NCBI RefSeq assembly: GCF_000241305.1 | Contig: NZ_BAEH01000050.1 | Span: 24,784-88,783 of the forward strand | DNA: 64,000 nucleotides | Source: Gordonia effusa NBRC 100432 | Lineage (GTDB): Bacteria > Actinomycetota > Actinomycetes > Mycobacteriales > Mycobacteriaceae | Direction: 5' to 3' | Shown: piece by piece, positions 10,631 through 20,403 of the stretch | How the letters are laid out: the number at the start of each line of letters is the position of its first letter | Position numbering within the stretch: the stretch's first letter is position 1 | The notes under the pieces: generated by a model | The model's input: the letters and a program-made list of their open reading frames with translations, nothing else | Databases searched by the model: none | What the model was told of the DNA's origin: nothing | Position numbers and translations under genes: made by a program

Positions 10631-12265
10631 ATGACACATCCGCGCAGCGCGATTGACGCGATCGCCGACGACTACCTCGCCACGACAGCTCGTCTCGACC
10701 CGCTGTTCGCCACCGAAGCCGGCATAGCCGGATACGACCATCTGCTCACCGATTTCGGCCCGACCGCAAGCGCCGAACTGGCTGACGTGGCACGCAACGC
10801 GATCGCACAGTTGTCGGCGACCACCGTCATCGACGACGTCGATCGCGTCACCGTCGCCACCATGGTTTCGACCCTTGGGCGCCAGCTCGCACTGTTCGAC
10901 GCCGGGGAATCGGTCGGCACACTCAATGTCATCGCCTCTCCCCTGCAAGCCGTGCGCGATTCGTTCGATCTCCTGCCGATAGACACCGCCGAGCAACGCG
11001 AAATATTCGTGGAGCGACTTCGAGCCATTCCAGCCTGTGTCGACAGCATCATCGACGGTCTCGACCATCGGTTCGCGACCGGACCGCCGCTCGCCCGGCG
11101 TCAAATCGGATTGGTTGCGGCGCAAAGCGATTCGGCCGCCGACGGAATCGCCGTCGCTACCCGACCGATCCTCGCCGACGATGCGCTGCGCGGTGCCGCG
11201 TCGGATGCGCTCGACGCGGCTGCCGCTGCCTTCGGCGGGCTCGGCACACGATTGCGCGCCGGACTGGAGTCCGGCGTCGATGCCGACGGCATTGGCCGGG
11301 ATCGGTACCTGCTGCACCTGCCCGCCTACCTCGGAACCGACGTCGATCCGGTCGAGGCCTATCAGTTTGGGCTCGACCGACTGTCGCAGATCATTGCCGA
11401 ACAGCGCGAGGTGGCCAATCAGCTTGGGGCAGAGGGTGATATCGCTGCGGCCATCGCGATTCTCAACGCGGACAAGCGCTATCAGATCGATTCCGGCGAG
11501 GAGTTCGTCGCCTGGATGCAGGAGCTGTCGGATCGGACAGTCTCGGCTCTCTCCGGAGTTCATTTCGACCTTCCGGATCGGTTGAGCCGCTTGGAATGTC
11601 GACTCGCGCCGTCGTCGACCGGTGCAATCTATTACACGCAGCCGTCGGCCGATCTGAGTCGGCCCGGCCGAATGTGGTGGTCAGTTCCGGCCGGTCAGAA
11701 GGTCTTTCACACCTGGCTCGAATCGACGACGGTCTTCCATGAGGGCGTGCCCGGCCATCACCTGCAGCTCGGTTCGGCGGTGGTCAGCGAAGAACTCAAC
11801 GACTGGCGCAAATTGGCGTCGTTTACCTCGGGACATGGCGAGGGTTGGGCGCTCTACGCCGAACGACTTATGGGCGATCTGGGCTGGCTCGATGATCCGG
11901 GTGACCGGATGGGAATGCTTGACTCCCAACGACTTCGAGCGGCGCGCGTGGTGGTCGATATCGGCGTGCACTGCGGTCTTGCGGCTCCCGAGTCGGTCGG
12001 CGGCGGCACTTGGGACGCCGACAAGGCATGGGCGTTCCTCACCGATGCCGTCGCGATGGACCGTGAGGTGCTGCGCTTCGAACTCGACCGCTACCTCGGC
12101 TGGCCGGGCCAAGCACCGTCGTACGCATTGGGGCAGCGCGTCTGGGAACAGACCCGCGACGCGGCGCTGGCCGCGCATCCCGACTGGACGCTGCGCGAAT
12201 TCCACACCCGCGCACTGCGTCTGGGTGGTGTGACGCTAGACGTACTGCGCGACGAGCTGGGCTAG
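10631..12265 (+). CDS. DUF885 family putative metallohydrolase
   Basis: 544 residues with the DUF885 layout. An N-terminal helical region (AIADDYLATTARLDPLFATEAG) precedes the signature HEGVPGHHLQ near residues 370-379, with further acids in GHGEGWALYAERLMGDLG. The HExxxHH pattern resembles zinc peptidases of the M3/M32 type, but activity on a peptide has to be inferred. There is no signal peptide. The ATG begins directly after the stop of the metallopeptidase gene, indicating translational coupling. Confidence 0.88.
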   Translation: MTHPRSAIDAIADDYLATTARLDPLFATEAGIAGYDHLLTDFGPTASAELADVARNAIAQLSATTVIDDVDRVTVATMVSTLGRQLALFDAGESVGTLNVIASPLQAVRDSFDLLPIDTAEQREIFVERLRAIPACVDSIIDGLDHRFATGPPLARRQIGLVAAQSDSAADGIAVATRPILADDALRGAASDALDAAAAAFGGLGTRLRAGLESGVDADGIGRDRYLLHLPAYLGTDVDPVEAYQFGLDRLSQIIAEQREVANQLGAEGDIAAAIAILNADKRYQIDSGEEFVAWMQELSDRTVSALSGVHFDLPDRLSRLECRLAPSSTGAIYYTQPSADLSRPGRMWWSVPAGQKVFHTWLESTTVFHEGVPGHHLQLGSAVVSEELNDWRKLASFTSGHGEGWALYAERLMGDLGWLDDPGDRMGMLDSQRLRAARVVVDIGVHCGLAAPESVGGGTWDADKAWAFLTDAVAMDREVLRFELDRYLGWPGQAPSYALGQRVWEQTRDAALAAHPDWTLREFHTRALRLGGVTLDVLRDELG

Positions 12266-12280
12266 CGCTCCCGCCCCATC

Positions 12281-12353
12281 CGCAAACCCGACTTGCGCGG
12301 ACGTTCCCGACTCGGTTTCGGGGTCGGGTATGTCCGCGCAAGTCGGGTTTGCG
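12281..12353. terminator. Long palindrome between convergent DUF885 and hisS genes
   Basis: Perfect 21-bp arms at 12281-12301 and 12333-12353 enclose an inner pair of CCCGAC/GTCGGG segments. The right arm is followed by a partial second copy of TCGGGTTTGCGAGTGGGG near 12361-12378, so the element has a short direct repeat too. Its place between two converging 3' ends suits a bidirectional terminator, although no U tract is present. It may also be a dispersed palindromic repeat. Confidence 0.75.
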
Positions 12354-12387
12354 AGTGGGGTCGGGTTTGCGAGTGGGGGTCGGGCCC

Positions 12388-13656
12388 CTACCCTTCCAGC
12401 AAGCCCTGCACCGACGCTACGACGTCGTCGAGCGAAACCTGCTGCTGCTCACCGGTTTTCAGATCTTTCACCTCAACCCGACGATCGGCCAGTTCGCGAT
12501 CACCGAGCACTAACGCGAGGTGCGCGCCCGATCGGTCGGCAGCCTTCATCGCGCCTTTGAGTCCACGGTCACCGTAGGCCAGATCGACGCTGATACCGGC
12601 AGCGCGCAACTTCGCGGCGACGCCGGCCAACTCCGTCTTCGCGTCGGCGCCCATCGGGACACCGAAGACCGAACAACGCGCCGGCGACGCCTGCTCGACG
12701 CCCTCGGCCTGCAGTGCCAGGACGGTTCGATCCACACCGAGACCGAAACCGATACCCGACAAATCTTGTTTTCCGCCGATCTGACGCATCAAACCGTCGT
12801 AGCGTCCGCCACCGCCGATGCCGGACTGCGCACCCAAACCATCGTGGACGAACTCGAAGGTGGTCTTGGTGTAATAGTCGAGCCCGCGCACCAACCGCGG
12901 ATTTAGCTCATACGCCACTCCGACGTTGTCGAGGAGTTTGCGCACCACCTCGAAATGCTCACGTGCCGAATCGCTGAGATAGTCGATCATCAGCGGCGCG
13001 TTGGCCGTCGCCTCTTTAATCTCGGGCCGCTTGTCGTCGAGGACCCGCAGCGGGTTGATCTCGGCACGCTTGCGCGTCGCCTCGTCCAGATCGAGCCGAA
13101 ATAGGAACTCCTGCAACGCTTCCCGATATCGCGGACGCGACTCGTCGTCGCCCAGCGAGGTCAGTTCCAGCCGATAGCCCGACAATCCGAGCCGTCGATA
13201 CCCCTCGTCGGCGATCGCGATGACCTCGGCGTCGAGTGCGGGATCGTCGACGCCGATCGCTTCGACGCCGACCTGTTGCAGCTGACGGTACCGACCGGCT
13301 TGCGGCCGCTCATAACGGAAAAAGGGACCGGCGTAGACGAGTTTCACCGGCAACTGGCCGCGGTCGAGGCCGTGTTGGATCACCGCGCGCATCACACCCG
13401 CGGTCCCCTCTGGCCGCAGGGTGACCGAGCGGTCACCACGGTCGGCGAAGGTGTACATCTCCTTGGACACCACGTCGGTCGACTCCCCCACGCCGCGGGC
13501 GAAAAGGCCGGTGTCCTCGAAGATCGGCAATTCGATATGCCCATAGCCGGCCAAGCTGGCCGCCTCGGTCAACGTGTCGCGTACCCGAACGAAATCCGCC
13601 GACGCCGGCGGGTAGTAGTCGGGAATACCCTTCGGCGCCTGAAACTCCGCGCTCAC
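12388..13656 (-). CDS. hisS: Histidyl-tRNA synthetase
   Basis: 422 residues, bacterial class II HisRS. The N-terminus carries [10 protein letters not shown]. Motif 2 reads [21 protein letters not shown], the histidine A motif is [15 protein letters not shown], motif 3 lies near [10 protein letters not shown], and a C-terminal anticodon-binding domain follows ([18 protein letters not shown]). The GTG start overlaps the stop of the MBL hydrolase gene (GTGA), as for Rv2581c-Rv2580c, so the two are an operon. Confidence 0.97.
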   Translation of the reverse strand: MSAEFQAPKGIPDYYPPASADFVRVRDTLTEAASLAGYGHIELPIFEDTGLFARGVGESTDVVSKEMYTFADRGDRSVTLRPEGTAGVMRAVIQHGLDRGQLPVKLVYAGPFFRYERPQAGRYRQLQQVGVEAIGVDDPALDAEVIAIADEGYRRLGLSGYRLELTSLGDDESRPRYREALQEFLFRLDLDEATRKRAEINPLRVLDDKRPEIKEATANAPLMIDYLSDSAREHFEVVRKLLDNVGVAYELNPRLVRGLDYYTKTTFEFVHDGLGAQSGIGGGGRYDGLMRQIGGKQDLSGIGFGLGVDRTVLALQAEGVEQASPARCSVFGVPMGADAKTELAGVAAKLRAAGISVDLAYGDRGLKGAMKAADRSGAHLALVLGDRELADRRVEVKDLKTGEQQQVSLDDVVASVQGLLEG

Positions 13657-14387
13657 AGTCCGTTACGTCCCTTCTTCGGAATATTGTTGGTGGTAGCTCC
13701 CCCGGCCACCAGATCTTGCAGAAATGGATTACCCGCGCGCTCGGCGCCAATCGAGGTCTGAGGTCCATGACCGGGTAGCACCACGACGTCGTCGGGCAGT
13801 GGAAGTAGTTTGGCGGCAATGGAATCCAGCAACTGCTGATGGCTTCCGCCGGGAAGGTCGGTGCGCCCGATCGAACCGGCGAAGAGCACGTCTCCGGAGA
13901 AACACACGCGGGCCGCCGCTGGGTCAGTTCGGTCTTCGGACGGTACGTCGAGGCCGAGTAGCACCGATCCGCGAGTGTGGCCGGGCGCCAAGTCGACACT
14001 GAACCGCAGCCCGGCGACGTCGACATCCTCGCCATCGACGAACTCGATGACCTTCTCCGGTTCACGGAACACCAGCTCACCGATCAATGGCGCCAACGCG
14101 TGGCCCAATCCGATCCCCGGATTGGCCAGCATCTCCCGGTCGTCGGGATGGATATATGCGGGAATGGAGTACTTATCGCAGATGTCGGCGGCATTCCAGG
14201 TGTGATCGAGGTGTCCGTGCGTCAACAGCACGGCCACCGGGGTCAACGAATGTTCGGCCAGCATCGCGTCGACCTGCGGCGCGGCATCCTGCCCGGGATC
14301 GATGACGATAGCGTCTCCGCCTGGGGCGTCGGCGACGATATAGCAATTGGTCGAGAACATGCCGGCGGCAAATCCGGTGATCAGCAC
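13653..14387 (-). CDS. MBL-fold metallo-hydrolase (glyoxalase II-like)
   Basis: About 244 residues. The metal-binding motif THGHLDH lies at ~56-62, with further His/Asp ligands in [17 protein letters not shown] and VLPGHGPQT. This is the hydroxyacylglutathione-hydrolase-like subgroup; in organisms without glutathione the thioester substrate is probably different. GTG 14387 follows GGAG with good spacing and gives MLITGF, matching the start of Rv2581c; the frame is open to 14432. It is divergent from the cyclophilin gene and coupled to hisS. Confidence 0.9.
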   Translation of the reverse strand: MLITGFAAGMFSTNCYIVADAPGGDAIVIDPGQDAAPQVDAMLAEHSLTPVAVLLTHGHLDHTWNAADICDKYSIPAYIHPDDREMLANPGIGLGHALAPLIGELVFREPEKVIEFVDGEDVDVAGLRFSVDLAPGHTRGSVLLGLDVPSEDRTDPAAARVCFSGDVLFAGSIGRTDLPGGSHQQLLDSIAAKLLPLPDDVVVLPGHGPQTSIGAERAGNPFLQDLVAGGATTNNIPKKGRNGL

Positions 14388-14590
14388 AGCATCGCTCCAT
14401 TTCAGTGCCCCGCGGGAAAGTGATACTCCCATTGTCGCAGGGTGCGCGGCCGACCTTCCACATGCCCCGATCCCGCGGCGTCAACGCACCGAAGACACCC
14501 GCTGTGAGACGTTCACAGGTTCAACTGGCAGACTGGCTTCTCGACGTAGCACGGTTTTCAACTCACAGGTTTTCAGGAGGGTCCGCCAGC

Positions 14591-15640
14591 GTGTCCACGA
14601 ATGACGACGGCCAGGAAGACAAGATCGACCTGGACAAGCCACAGGATGCGTCCGAGCCCACCTCGGCAGCACCGTCCAACGAAGAGCGCAGGCAGGCCGC
14701 CAAGGCCAAACTGGAGCAGCGCCTCGAACACGAGCACCAGCAGGCCCGCAGGCGCAAGATCATCATCGCGTCGGTGTCAACCGCTGTCGTCGTGGCGGTG
14801 GTCGCCACTGTCACTACCATCGTCGTGAAGAATATTCTCGACGACCGCGAAGCCGCCCGCTGGACCTCGTGCACATATGCCGCGGCGGAAAATCCGCTCG
14901 ATAATCTGCCGAAGACGGTGCCCGCCAACGTCCCGGCCGATCAGCGTGCGAACTACCAGAAGCAGATCGACGAAGCGCAGCGGCAGGCAGCCCAGGCCCG
15001 GCCGCTCGAGCGCACCTCACCCAAGCCCGACGCCAAGCAGTTGAAGTCGGGCACCGCGGCATGGCAGCTCAACACCAGTCAGGGCCTTATCCCGATCACC
15101 CTCGACCGGGCCGGTGCGCCGTGTAATACCGACGCGATCATCGCGCTGACTCAAAACAAGGCCGCGCTGAAGTCGAATCCAAAGGTGACGTTCAATTCGT
15201 TCTTCGACCAGACGTCGTGCGGTCGCATGACGACGTCGAAGACGTTGAATGTCCTGCAATGCGGTGATCCGACCAAGATCGGTGTCGGCGGCCCGGGCTG
15301 GTCGAGCCCCGATGAGCCACCGACCGACCTGAAGCCGAGTCCGTCGCAGAACCCAATGGCCGGCGATCAGAACGTCATCTACCCGCGCGGCACCGTGGCG
15401 GTCTACAACCGGAACAACCCGCAGTCGGGTTCGGCGAACACCGGCGGCAGCCAGTTCTTCATCGTCATCAGCGATAGCCAGTTGCCGGCCAACTACTCGG
15501 TGATCGGCAAGGTCGACGACGCCGGACTTAAGGTGCTGGACAAGGTTTCCAAGGCCGGCGTCGTCCCGACGTCGCCGGACCAGCCGGGTGAAGGCGCCCC
15601 CAAGCTGCCGGTCGACATCAAGACCGCGACGATCAGCTAG
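14591..15640 (+). CDS. ppiB: Membrane-anchored cyclophilin-type peptidyl-prolyl isomerase
   Basis: About 349 residues. A charged N-terminus and a coiled-coil-like Lys/Glu stretch (EERRQAAKAKLEQRLEHEHQ) precede one membrane segment (~57-80) and an exported region with a cyclophilin domain from ~170 on. TGGSQFFIVISDSQLPANY is the cyclophilin core, and the usual FHR active-site segment is altered (FNSFFDQTSCGRM). The start is GTG 14591 after CAGGAGGG. It corresponds to Rv2582. Convergent with rel; a perfect palindrome lies between the two stops. Confidence 0.9.
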   Translation: MSTNDDGQEDKIDLDKPQDASEPTSAAPSNEERRQAAKAKLEQRLEHEHQQARRRKIIIASVSTAVVVAVVATVTTIVVKNILDDREAARWTSCTYAAAENPLDNLPKTVPANVPADQRANYQKQIDEAQRQAAQARPLERTSPKPDAKQLKSGTAAWQLNTSQGLIPITLDRAGAPCNTDAIIALTQNKAALKSNPKVTFNSFFDQTSCGRMTTSKTLNVLQCGDPTKIGVGGPGWSSPDEPPTDLKPSPSQNPMAGDQNVIYPRGTVAVYNRNNPQSGSANTGGSQFFIVISDSQLPANYSVIGKVDDAGLKVLDKVSKAGVVPTSPDQPGEGAPKLPVDIKTATIS

Positions 15641-15648
15641 GTCTGCTG

Positions 15649-15717
15649 CTGGAAATGTCCCCGTGGTGGGCGCAGGCGCTATATCGCCGTCTGCGCCCAC
15701 CACGGGGACATTTCCAG
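15649..15717. repeat. Palindromic element family A, copy 1 (27-bp perfect arms)
   Basis: Arms at 15649-15675 and 15691-15717 are exact inverse complements over 27 bp, with a 15-base loop. It starts eight bases after the ppiB stop and ends six bases before the rel stop, so it fits a bidirectional terminator. A diverged relative lies at 41541-41616. The loop, read on the minus strand (ACGGCGATATAGCG), is the same in that copy, which argues for a dispersed element rather than a chance hairpin. Confidence 0.9.
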
Positions 15718-15722
15718 TGACG

Positions 15723-18092
15723 CTACGCCGCTGACGTCACCCGATAGACGTCGTAGACACCCTCGACGTTGCGCACCACATTGAGCACGTGACCCAGGTG
15801 CTTCGGATCGCCCATCTCGAAGGTGAACTTACTGACGGCGACCCGATCGCGGCTCGTGGTCACCGATGCCGAGAGAATATTCACCCGCTCGTCGGCGAGT
15901 ACTTTGGTCACATCGGACAGCAGCCGATGCCGATCAAGTGCTTCGACCTGAATCGCCACCAGAAACACCGACGACGGCGATGGCGCCCAGGCGACGTCGA
16001 TCAATCGCTCCGATTGTCCTTGCAGCGAACCAGCATTCGTGCAATCGGTCCGGTGCACGCTCACGCCGCCGCCGCGCGTGATGAATCCGAGAATCTCGTC
16101 GCCGGGCACCGGGGTACAGCATTTGGCGAGTTTGATCAACACATTGTCGACGCCCTCGACCACGACACCGGCGTCGCCTCCCTGCCGTGGGCGCGATGGC
16201 ATATTCGACGGCGTTGACCGCTCGGCGATTTCGTCGGCGGCTTCGTCAATACCGCCGAGCAAAGCGACCAGCCGCGAGACTACATGCTTGGCCGACACCT
16301 GATTCTCGCCGACCGCCGAGTACAGCGCACTCACATCGACATAGCGCAATTCGTTGGCGACAGTTGCCATCGAATCGGCACTCATCAAGCGCTGCAACGG
16401 AAGTCCGCCGCGACGTACCTCTTTCGCGATGGCGTCCTTGCCAGTCTCCAGCGCTTCTTCGCGCCGTTCCTTAGCGAACCACTGCCGGATCTTCGCCTTG
16501 GCGCGGGGCGACACCACGAAACCCTGCCAGTCCTTCGACGGCCCGGCGTTGGGCGCCTTCGACGTGAAGACCTCGACCACTTCACCGTTGTCGAGGGTGC
16601 GCTCCAGCGCCACCAGCCGCCCGTTGACGCGGGCGCCGATACACCGGTGCCCGACTTCGGTGTGCACGGCGTAGGCGAAGTCGACCGGCGTCGAACCCGC
16701 CGGCAGAGTGATCACATCGCCCTTGGGGGTGAACACGAAAATCTCTTTGACGGCGAGGTCGTAACGCAGAGACTCGAGGAATTCGCCCGGGTCGGCGGCT
16801 TCACGCTGCCAGTCGAGTAGTTGACGCATCCACGCCATGTCATCGATCTCGGCCGACTCGGCGCGCTTGGCGCCCTTGCCTTTCGACTTATAACCGCTCT
16901 CCTTATACCGCCAGTGGGCGGCGATACCGAACTCCGCGGTGCGGTGCATATCGCGCGTACGGATCTGCACTTCCAGCGGTTTGCCCTCGGGGCCGATCAC
17001 GGTCGTGTGCAGCGACTGGTAGACGCCATAGCGTGGTTGCGCGATGTAATCCTTGAATCGGCCGGCCATCGGCTGCCACAGCGAATGCACCACGCCGACG
17101 GCGGCGTAACAGTCACGCACCTCGTCGCACAGAATGCGCATGCCGACGAGGTCATGGATATCGTCGAACTCACGACCTTTGACGATCATCTTCTGATAGA
17201 TCGACCAATAGTGTTTCGGCCGTCCCTCGACGGTCGCAGTGATCCGTGAACCGCTCAGGGCGTTGTTGATATCGGCGCGCACCCGGGCGAGATAAGTGTC
17301 GCGCGACGGCGCCCGATCGGCGACCAGACGCACGATCTCCTCGTAGCGCTTGGGATGCAAAATGGCGAACGCGAGATCTTCGAGTTCCCACTTAACCGTG
17401 GCCATGCCGAGCCGATGAGCAAGGGGCGCAATGACTTCCAGCGTTTCACGGGCCTTACGCGCCTGCTTCTCCGGCGGCAGGAATCGCATTGTGCGCATGT
17501 TGTGCAGCCGGTCGGCGACCTTGATGACCAATACGCGGGGGTCGCGCGCCATCGCGATGACCATCTTGCGGATGGTCTCGGCTTCGGCGGCACTGCCCAA
17601 TGCCACCTTGTCGAGTTTGGTCACACCGTCGACGAGATGAGCGACCTCCGGCCCGAAATCTGATTCGAGTTCGTCCAGGCCGTAGCCGGTGTCTTCGACG
17701 GTGTCGTGCAGTAGTGCGGCGACCAATGTCGTGGTGTCCATGCCGAGGTCGGCGAGGATGGTGGCCACCGCGAGCGGATGCGTGATGTACGGGTCGCCGG
17801 ACTTCCGGAATTGCCCCTGATGCCGCTCGTCCGCGACGTCATAAGCCTGTTCGAGCAGTGCGGTGTTGGCCTTGGGATAGATCTCCCGATGCAGCGTGAC
17901 CAGCGGTTCGAGCACCGGCCGCACCGTCGAGCGGGTGGCCGTCATCCGGCGGGCAAGCCGAGCGCGCACCCGGCGCGACGTCGAGGTGGTTGCCGCGATT
18001 TGCGCGCCCGCCCCGGTCGTGACCGCGGGTTCGGTCGGCGCGGCGCCCGATTTATCGGTGCGCGCCGAGGAGACATCCGACGTGTCAGTCAC
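15723..18092 (-). CDS. relA: Bifunctional (p)ppGpp synthetase/hydrolase Rel
   Basis: 789 residues, a full-length Rel. The HD hydrolase domain has the HxxHD residues ([27 protein letters not shown]). The synthetase domain carries [15 protein letters not shown] and [18 protein letters not shown] domain ([22 protein letters not shown]), a Cys-rich region ([19 protein letters not shown]) and a C-terminal ACT domain follow. Both catalytic halves look intact. GTG 18092 follows GAGGAGG; the open frame upstream to 18185 has no support. It follows apt, as in Rv2584c-Rv2583c. Confidence 0.97.
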   Translation of the reverse strand: MTDTSDVSSARTDKSGAAPTEPAVTTGAGAQIAATTSTSRRVRARLARRMTATRSTVRPVLEPLVTLHREIYPKANTALLEQAYDVADERHQGQFRKSGDPYITHPLAVATILADLGMDTTTLVAALLHDTVEDTGYGLDELESDFGPEVAHLVDGVTKLDKVALGSAAEAETIRKMVIAMARDPRVLVIKVADRLHNMRTMRFLPPEKQARKARETLEVIAPLAHRLGMATVKWELEDLAFAILHPKRYEEIVRLVADRAPSRDTYLARVRADINNALSGSRITATVEGRPKHYWSIYQKMIVKGREFDDIHDLVGMRILCDEVRDCYAAVGVVHSLWQPMAGRFKDYIAQPRYGVYQSLHTTVIGPEGKPLEVQIRTRDMHRTAEFGIAAHWRYKESGYKSKGKGAKRAESAEIDDMAWMRQLLDWQREAADPGEFLESLRYDLAVKEIFVFTPKGDVITLPAGSTPVDFAYAVHTEVGHRCIGARVNGRLVALERTLDNGEVVEVFTSKAPNAGPSKDWQGFVVSPRAKAKIRQWFAKERREEALETGKDAIAKEVRRGGLPLQRLMSADSMATVANELRYVDVSALYSAVGENQVSAKHVVSRLVALLGGIDEAADEIAERSTPSNMPSRPRQGGDAGVVVEGVDNVLIKLAKCCTPVPGDEILGFITRGGGVSVHRTDCTNAGSLQGQSERLIDVAWAPSPSSVFLVAIQVEALDRHRLLSDVTKVLADERVNILSASVTTSRDRVAVSKFTFEMGDPKHLGHVLNVVRNVEGVYDVYRVTSAA

Positions 18093-18138
18093 GATGAACC
18101 TCCTCAGTGATAGCGAACCAAGTTTAGTCTCGCATAGT

Positions 18139-18702
18139 TCAGTCAGTCGTAAGGGCGTGGACCACGGTCGCTTCGCCCAGTTCACGTCCCACCGCGGCGC
18201 GCCCGCCGAGACCCACCAGTTCCATGATGACCGCGATCGATGACACTGTCGCGCCGGCTCCGATGAGCAGCTGTGCAGCGGCTACAACGGTTCCGCCGGT
18301 GGCGAGTACGTCGTCGACCAGCAACAGCCGACGTCCTTCCAACGCGATCGCGCTGGCAGGTATTTCCAACGCGGCGGTGCCATATTCCAGGTCATAGGTC
18401 CGTGCATGAACCGGCGGCGGCAGCTTGCCCGCCTTACGCACCGCAAGCACGCCGACACCCAGTTCCCGCGCGACGGCCCCGCCGAGCAGGAAGCCACGTG
18501 CGTCGATGCCGGCGACCAAATCGATCTCGCCGCAGCCATGCGTCAACGCGGTCACCACCGCCGCAAGCCCGGCGGGATCTGCCAGCACCGGCGTCAGATC
18601 CTTGAAATCGACGCCCGGCTTGGGAAAGTCCGGCACCAGCCGAGTGTGCGTATCGATTGCCGCGCGCGCCGCTGCCAGTGAGTCGGTCGTCGCGTCGGTC
18701 AT
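18139..18702 (-). CDS. apt: Adenine phosphoribosyltransferase
   Basis: 187 residues. It salvages adenine to AMP with PRPP in the cytoplasm. The PRPP-binding motif [13 protein letters not shown] and the flexible-loop region [22 protein letters not shown] are present, with [15 protein letters not shown] near the N-terminus as in bacterial Apt. The ATG overlaps the stop of the solute-binding lipoprotein gene (ATGA), so translation is coupled, and rel follows 46 bases later. Confidence 0.95.
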   Translation of the reverse strand: MTDATTDSLAAARAAIDTHTRLVPDFPKPGVDFKDLTPVLADPAGLAAVVTALTHGCGEIDLVAGIDARGFLLGGAVARELGVGVLAVRKAGKLPPPVHARTYDLEYGTAALEIPASAIALEGRRLLLVDDVLATGGTVVAAAQLLIGAGATVSSIAVIMELVGLGGRAAVGRELGEATVVHALTTD

Positions 18703-20393
18703 TGCTTGCTCACTTTCCAGCGGTCCATATTCCAGCCGGTTCCGCTACGCGCGGCACTCGGTACGACGCTACCGACCGACGGCGCCAATCCCTGCTGACG
18801 CGGCGTCGCGAATAACGGGATCGATGCCATCTCGCGCCACGCCGCCGTCTCGATGGAGCGTGCCAGCCGCAACCTGTCTTCGGCATTCACGGTGACCGCG
18901 AGCTGGTCGATCGCCGCGCTGGTCGGCGGGTCGCGGAAATCACCGATATTCAGCGGATCGCCGCCGCGCAATTGATAGCTAGTTCGGGCGGAATCGTTGG
19001 CACCGGCCGCGGCGAAACTAACACCGCTCGTGAGAACTAGCCCGTCGACGGTTCGGCCGAGGTCGCCCACCGTCGTTGTCGGCGACGCGGTGTCGGTCAC
19101 GGTAATCCCAGCCTGTTTACATGATTCCGCGATCGCGGCGACCATCGCCTTATTCCGGCTGTCGCGCCCGCGATATGCCAGTCGGATCTTCAGCGGTCGT
19201 TGCGCGGCGAGTTGCCGCGTTCGCGGCAGGTCGGCGCGCTGATACCGCTTGCCGAACTCGCCGTTGATCGCCGAACCGAGCGTGTCCGCCGGTGACAGGA
19301 ACCGCAAATTCCATAGCTGCGCACTGGCACCGAATCTGCGCGTGAGGTCGTCGCGGGGCACACATGACGCAAATGCGTGTCGCGCAACGGCATTCGCGAA
19401 CACTCCACTGGTACTCAGGACGATTTCGTCGACTCCCAACGCACGGCGGGGATCAGCGACCTTCACATTCGCGGGCCGCAATTGATCGGCTACCGGTTTG
19501 CCATCGCGCTCGGCGAGAGTCCCATCGGCGATGTCGACGACGTCGAACCCGCCCGGAAAATTTTCCGGTGATGATGTACTCCACACGACGACCCGGTCGG
19601 TGCTCGCCGGATCACCCCACCATTTCTCGTTGCGGGTGAGGACCAAACCTCCCTCGCTGGTGAATGAATCGACCTTGTACGGCCCCGACGACACCAGCAG
19701 TTTGGGATCTACCGCCCCGGGACGCAATGTAAACCCGGTGTTCCAGGCCTTCGCGAGTTTCGCAATGACATCGCGATTGTTGGACTGTATCGGCTTGACG
19801 ACATCGGCGACGCCAGCTTGACGCGCGACGACATGACTCGGCATCAATGTGCCTGCGCCGAATAACCCAAGCCAGTCGCGGTAATCGCGGCCTTTGGCGA
19901 AGGTGACCGTCGCGGTGCGAGCGCCCGCGGTGCAGTCGACGTTGGCGATATCGCGGTACCCGGCGGTCGTGGCCGGCGCGAAGTCGCTAAATCGTCCGCT
20001 CTGCGCCGCCCAGGACAACAGCAGGTCGTCGCAGGTGATCGCATCCCCGTCGGAGAAGACCGCCTTGGGATTGAAGTCGTAGCGCACGGTCAGTGACGGC
20101 CCCGGTACGACACTCGCGGTACCGATGTCGTGGTCGGGAATGACCTGACCGGATGCCCCCAGAAAACTGAAGCCAGGAAGCACCCGCGCGAACGCCATCA
20201 ACACGCCGTCGGCGTTGCCGGACACCGTATTCGGGTTATAGGTACTGATCCGAGCATCGACGAGGTAGTTAATCGTCGGCGGTGTGTCATCACCGCACGC
20301 GGTCACCAGACCCAGGCCGGCGACCACGCTCGCCGCGAAGGTCGCGGCGCGCAACGCACGACGACCGCGTCGGCCTTTTGAAATGCTGTGCAC
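18699..20393 (-). CDS. ABC transporter solute-binding lipoprotein (family 5, peptide/nickel type)
   Basis: About 564 residues. A signal peptide ends in a lipobox (GLVTAC, Cys ~33), so it should be a membrane-anchored lipoprotein. The rest resembles family 5 binding proteins (NYLVDARISTYNPNT, FSDGDAITCDDLLLSW, YDFNPKAVF, SSGPYKV). No permease or ATPase genes are next to it; the counterpart Rv2585c also stands alone between secF and apt. Its ligand is unknown. GTG 20393 gives a clean signal peptide, while the frame to 20525 runs into secF. It ends in an ATGA overlap with apt and is likely co-transcribed with secD-secF. Confidence 0.88.
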   Translation of the reverse strand: MHSISKGRRGRRALRAATFAASVVAGLGLVTACGDDTPPTINYLVDARISTYNPNTVSGNADGVLMAFARVLPGFSFLGASGQVIPDHDIGTASVVPGPSLTVRYDFNPKAVFSDGDAITCDDLLLSWAAQSGRFSDFAPATTAGYRDIANVDCTAGARTATVTFAKGRDYRDWLGLFGAGTLMPSHVVARQAGVADVVKPIQSNNRDVIAKLAKAWNTGFTLRPGAVDPKLLVSSGPYKVDSFTSEGGLVLTRNEKWWGDPASTDRVVVWSTSSPENFPGGFDVVDIADGTLAERDGKPVADQLRPANVKVADPRRALGVDEIVLSTSGVFANAVARHAFASCVPRDDLTRRFGASAQLWNLRFLSPADTLGSAINGEFGKRYQRADLPRTRQLAAQRPLKIRLAYRGRDSRNKAMVAAIAESCKQAGITVTDTASPTTTVGDLGRTVDGLVLTSGVSFAAAGANDSARTSYQLRGGDPLNIGDFRDPPTSAAIDQLAVTVNAEDRLRLARSIETAAWREMASIPLFATPRQQGLAPSVGSVVPSAARSGTGWNMDRWKVSKQ

Positions 20394-20403
20394 GTCAGTG
20401 AGG

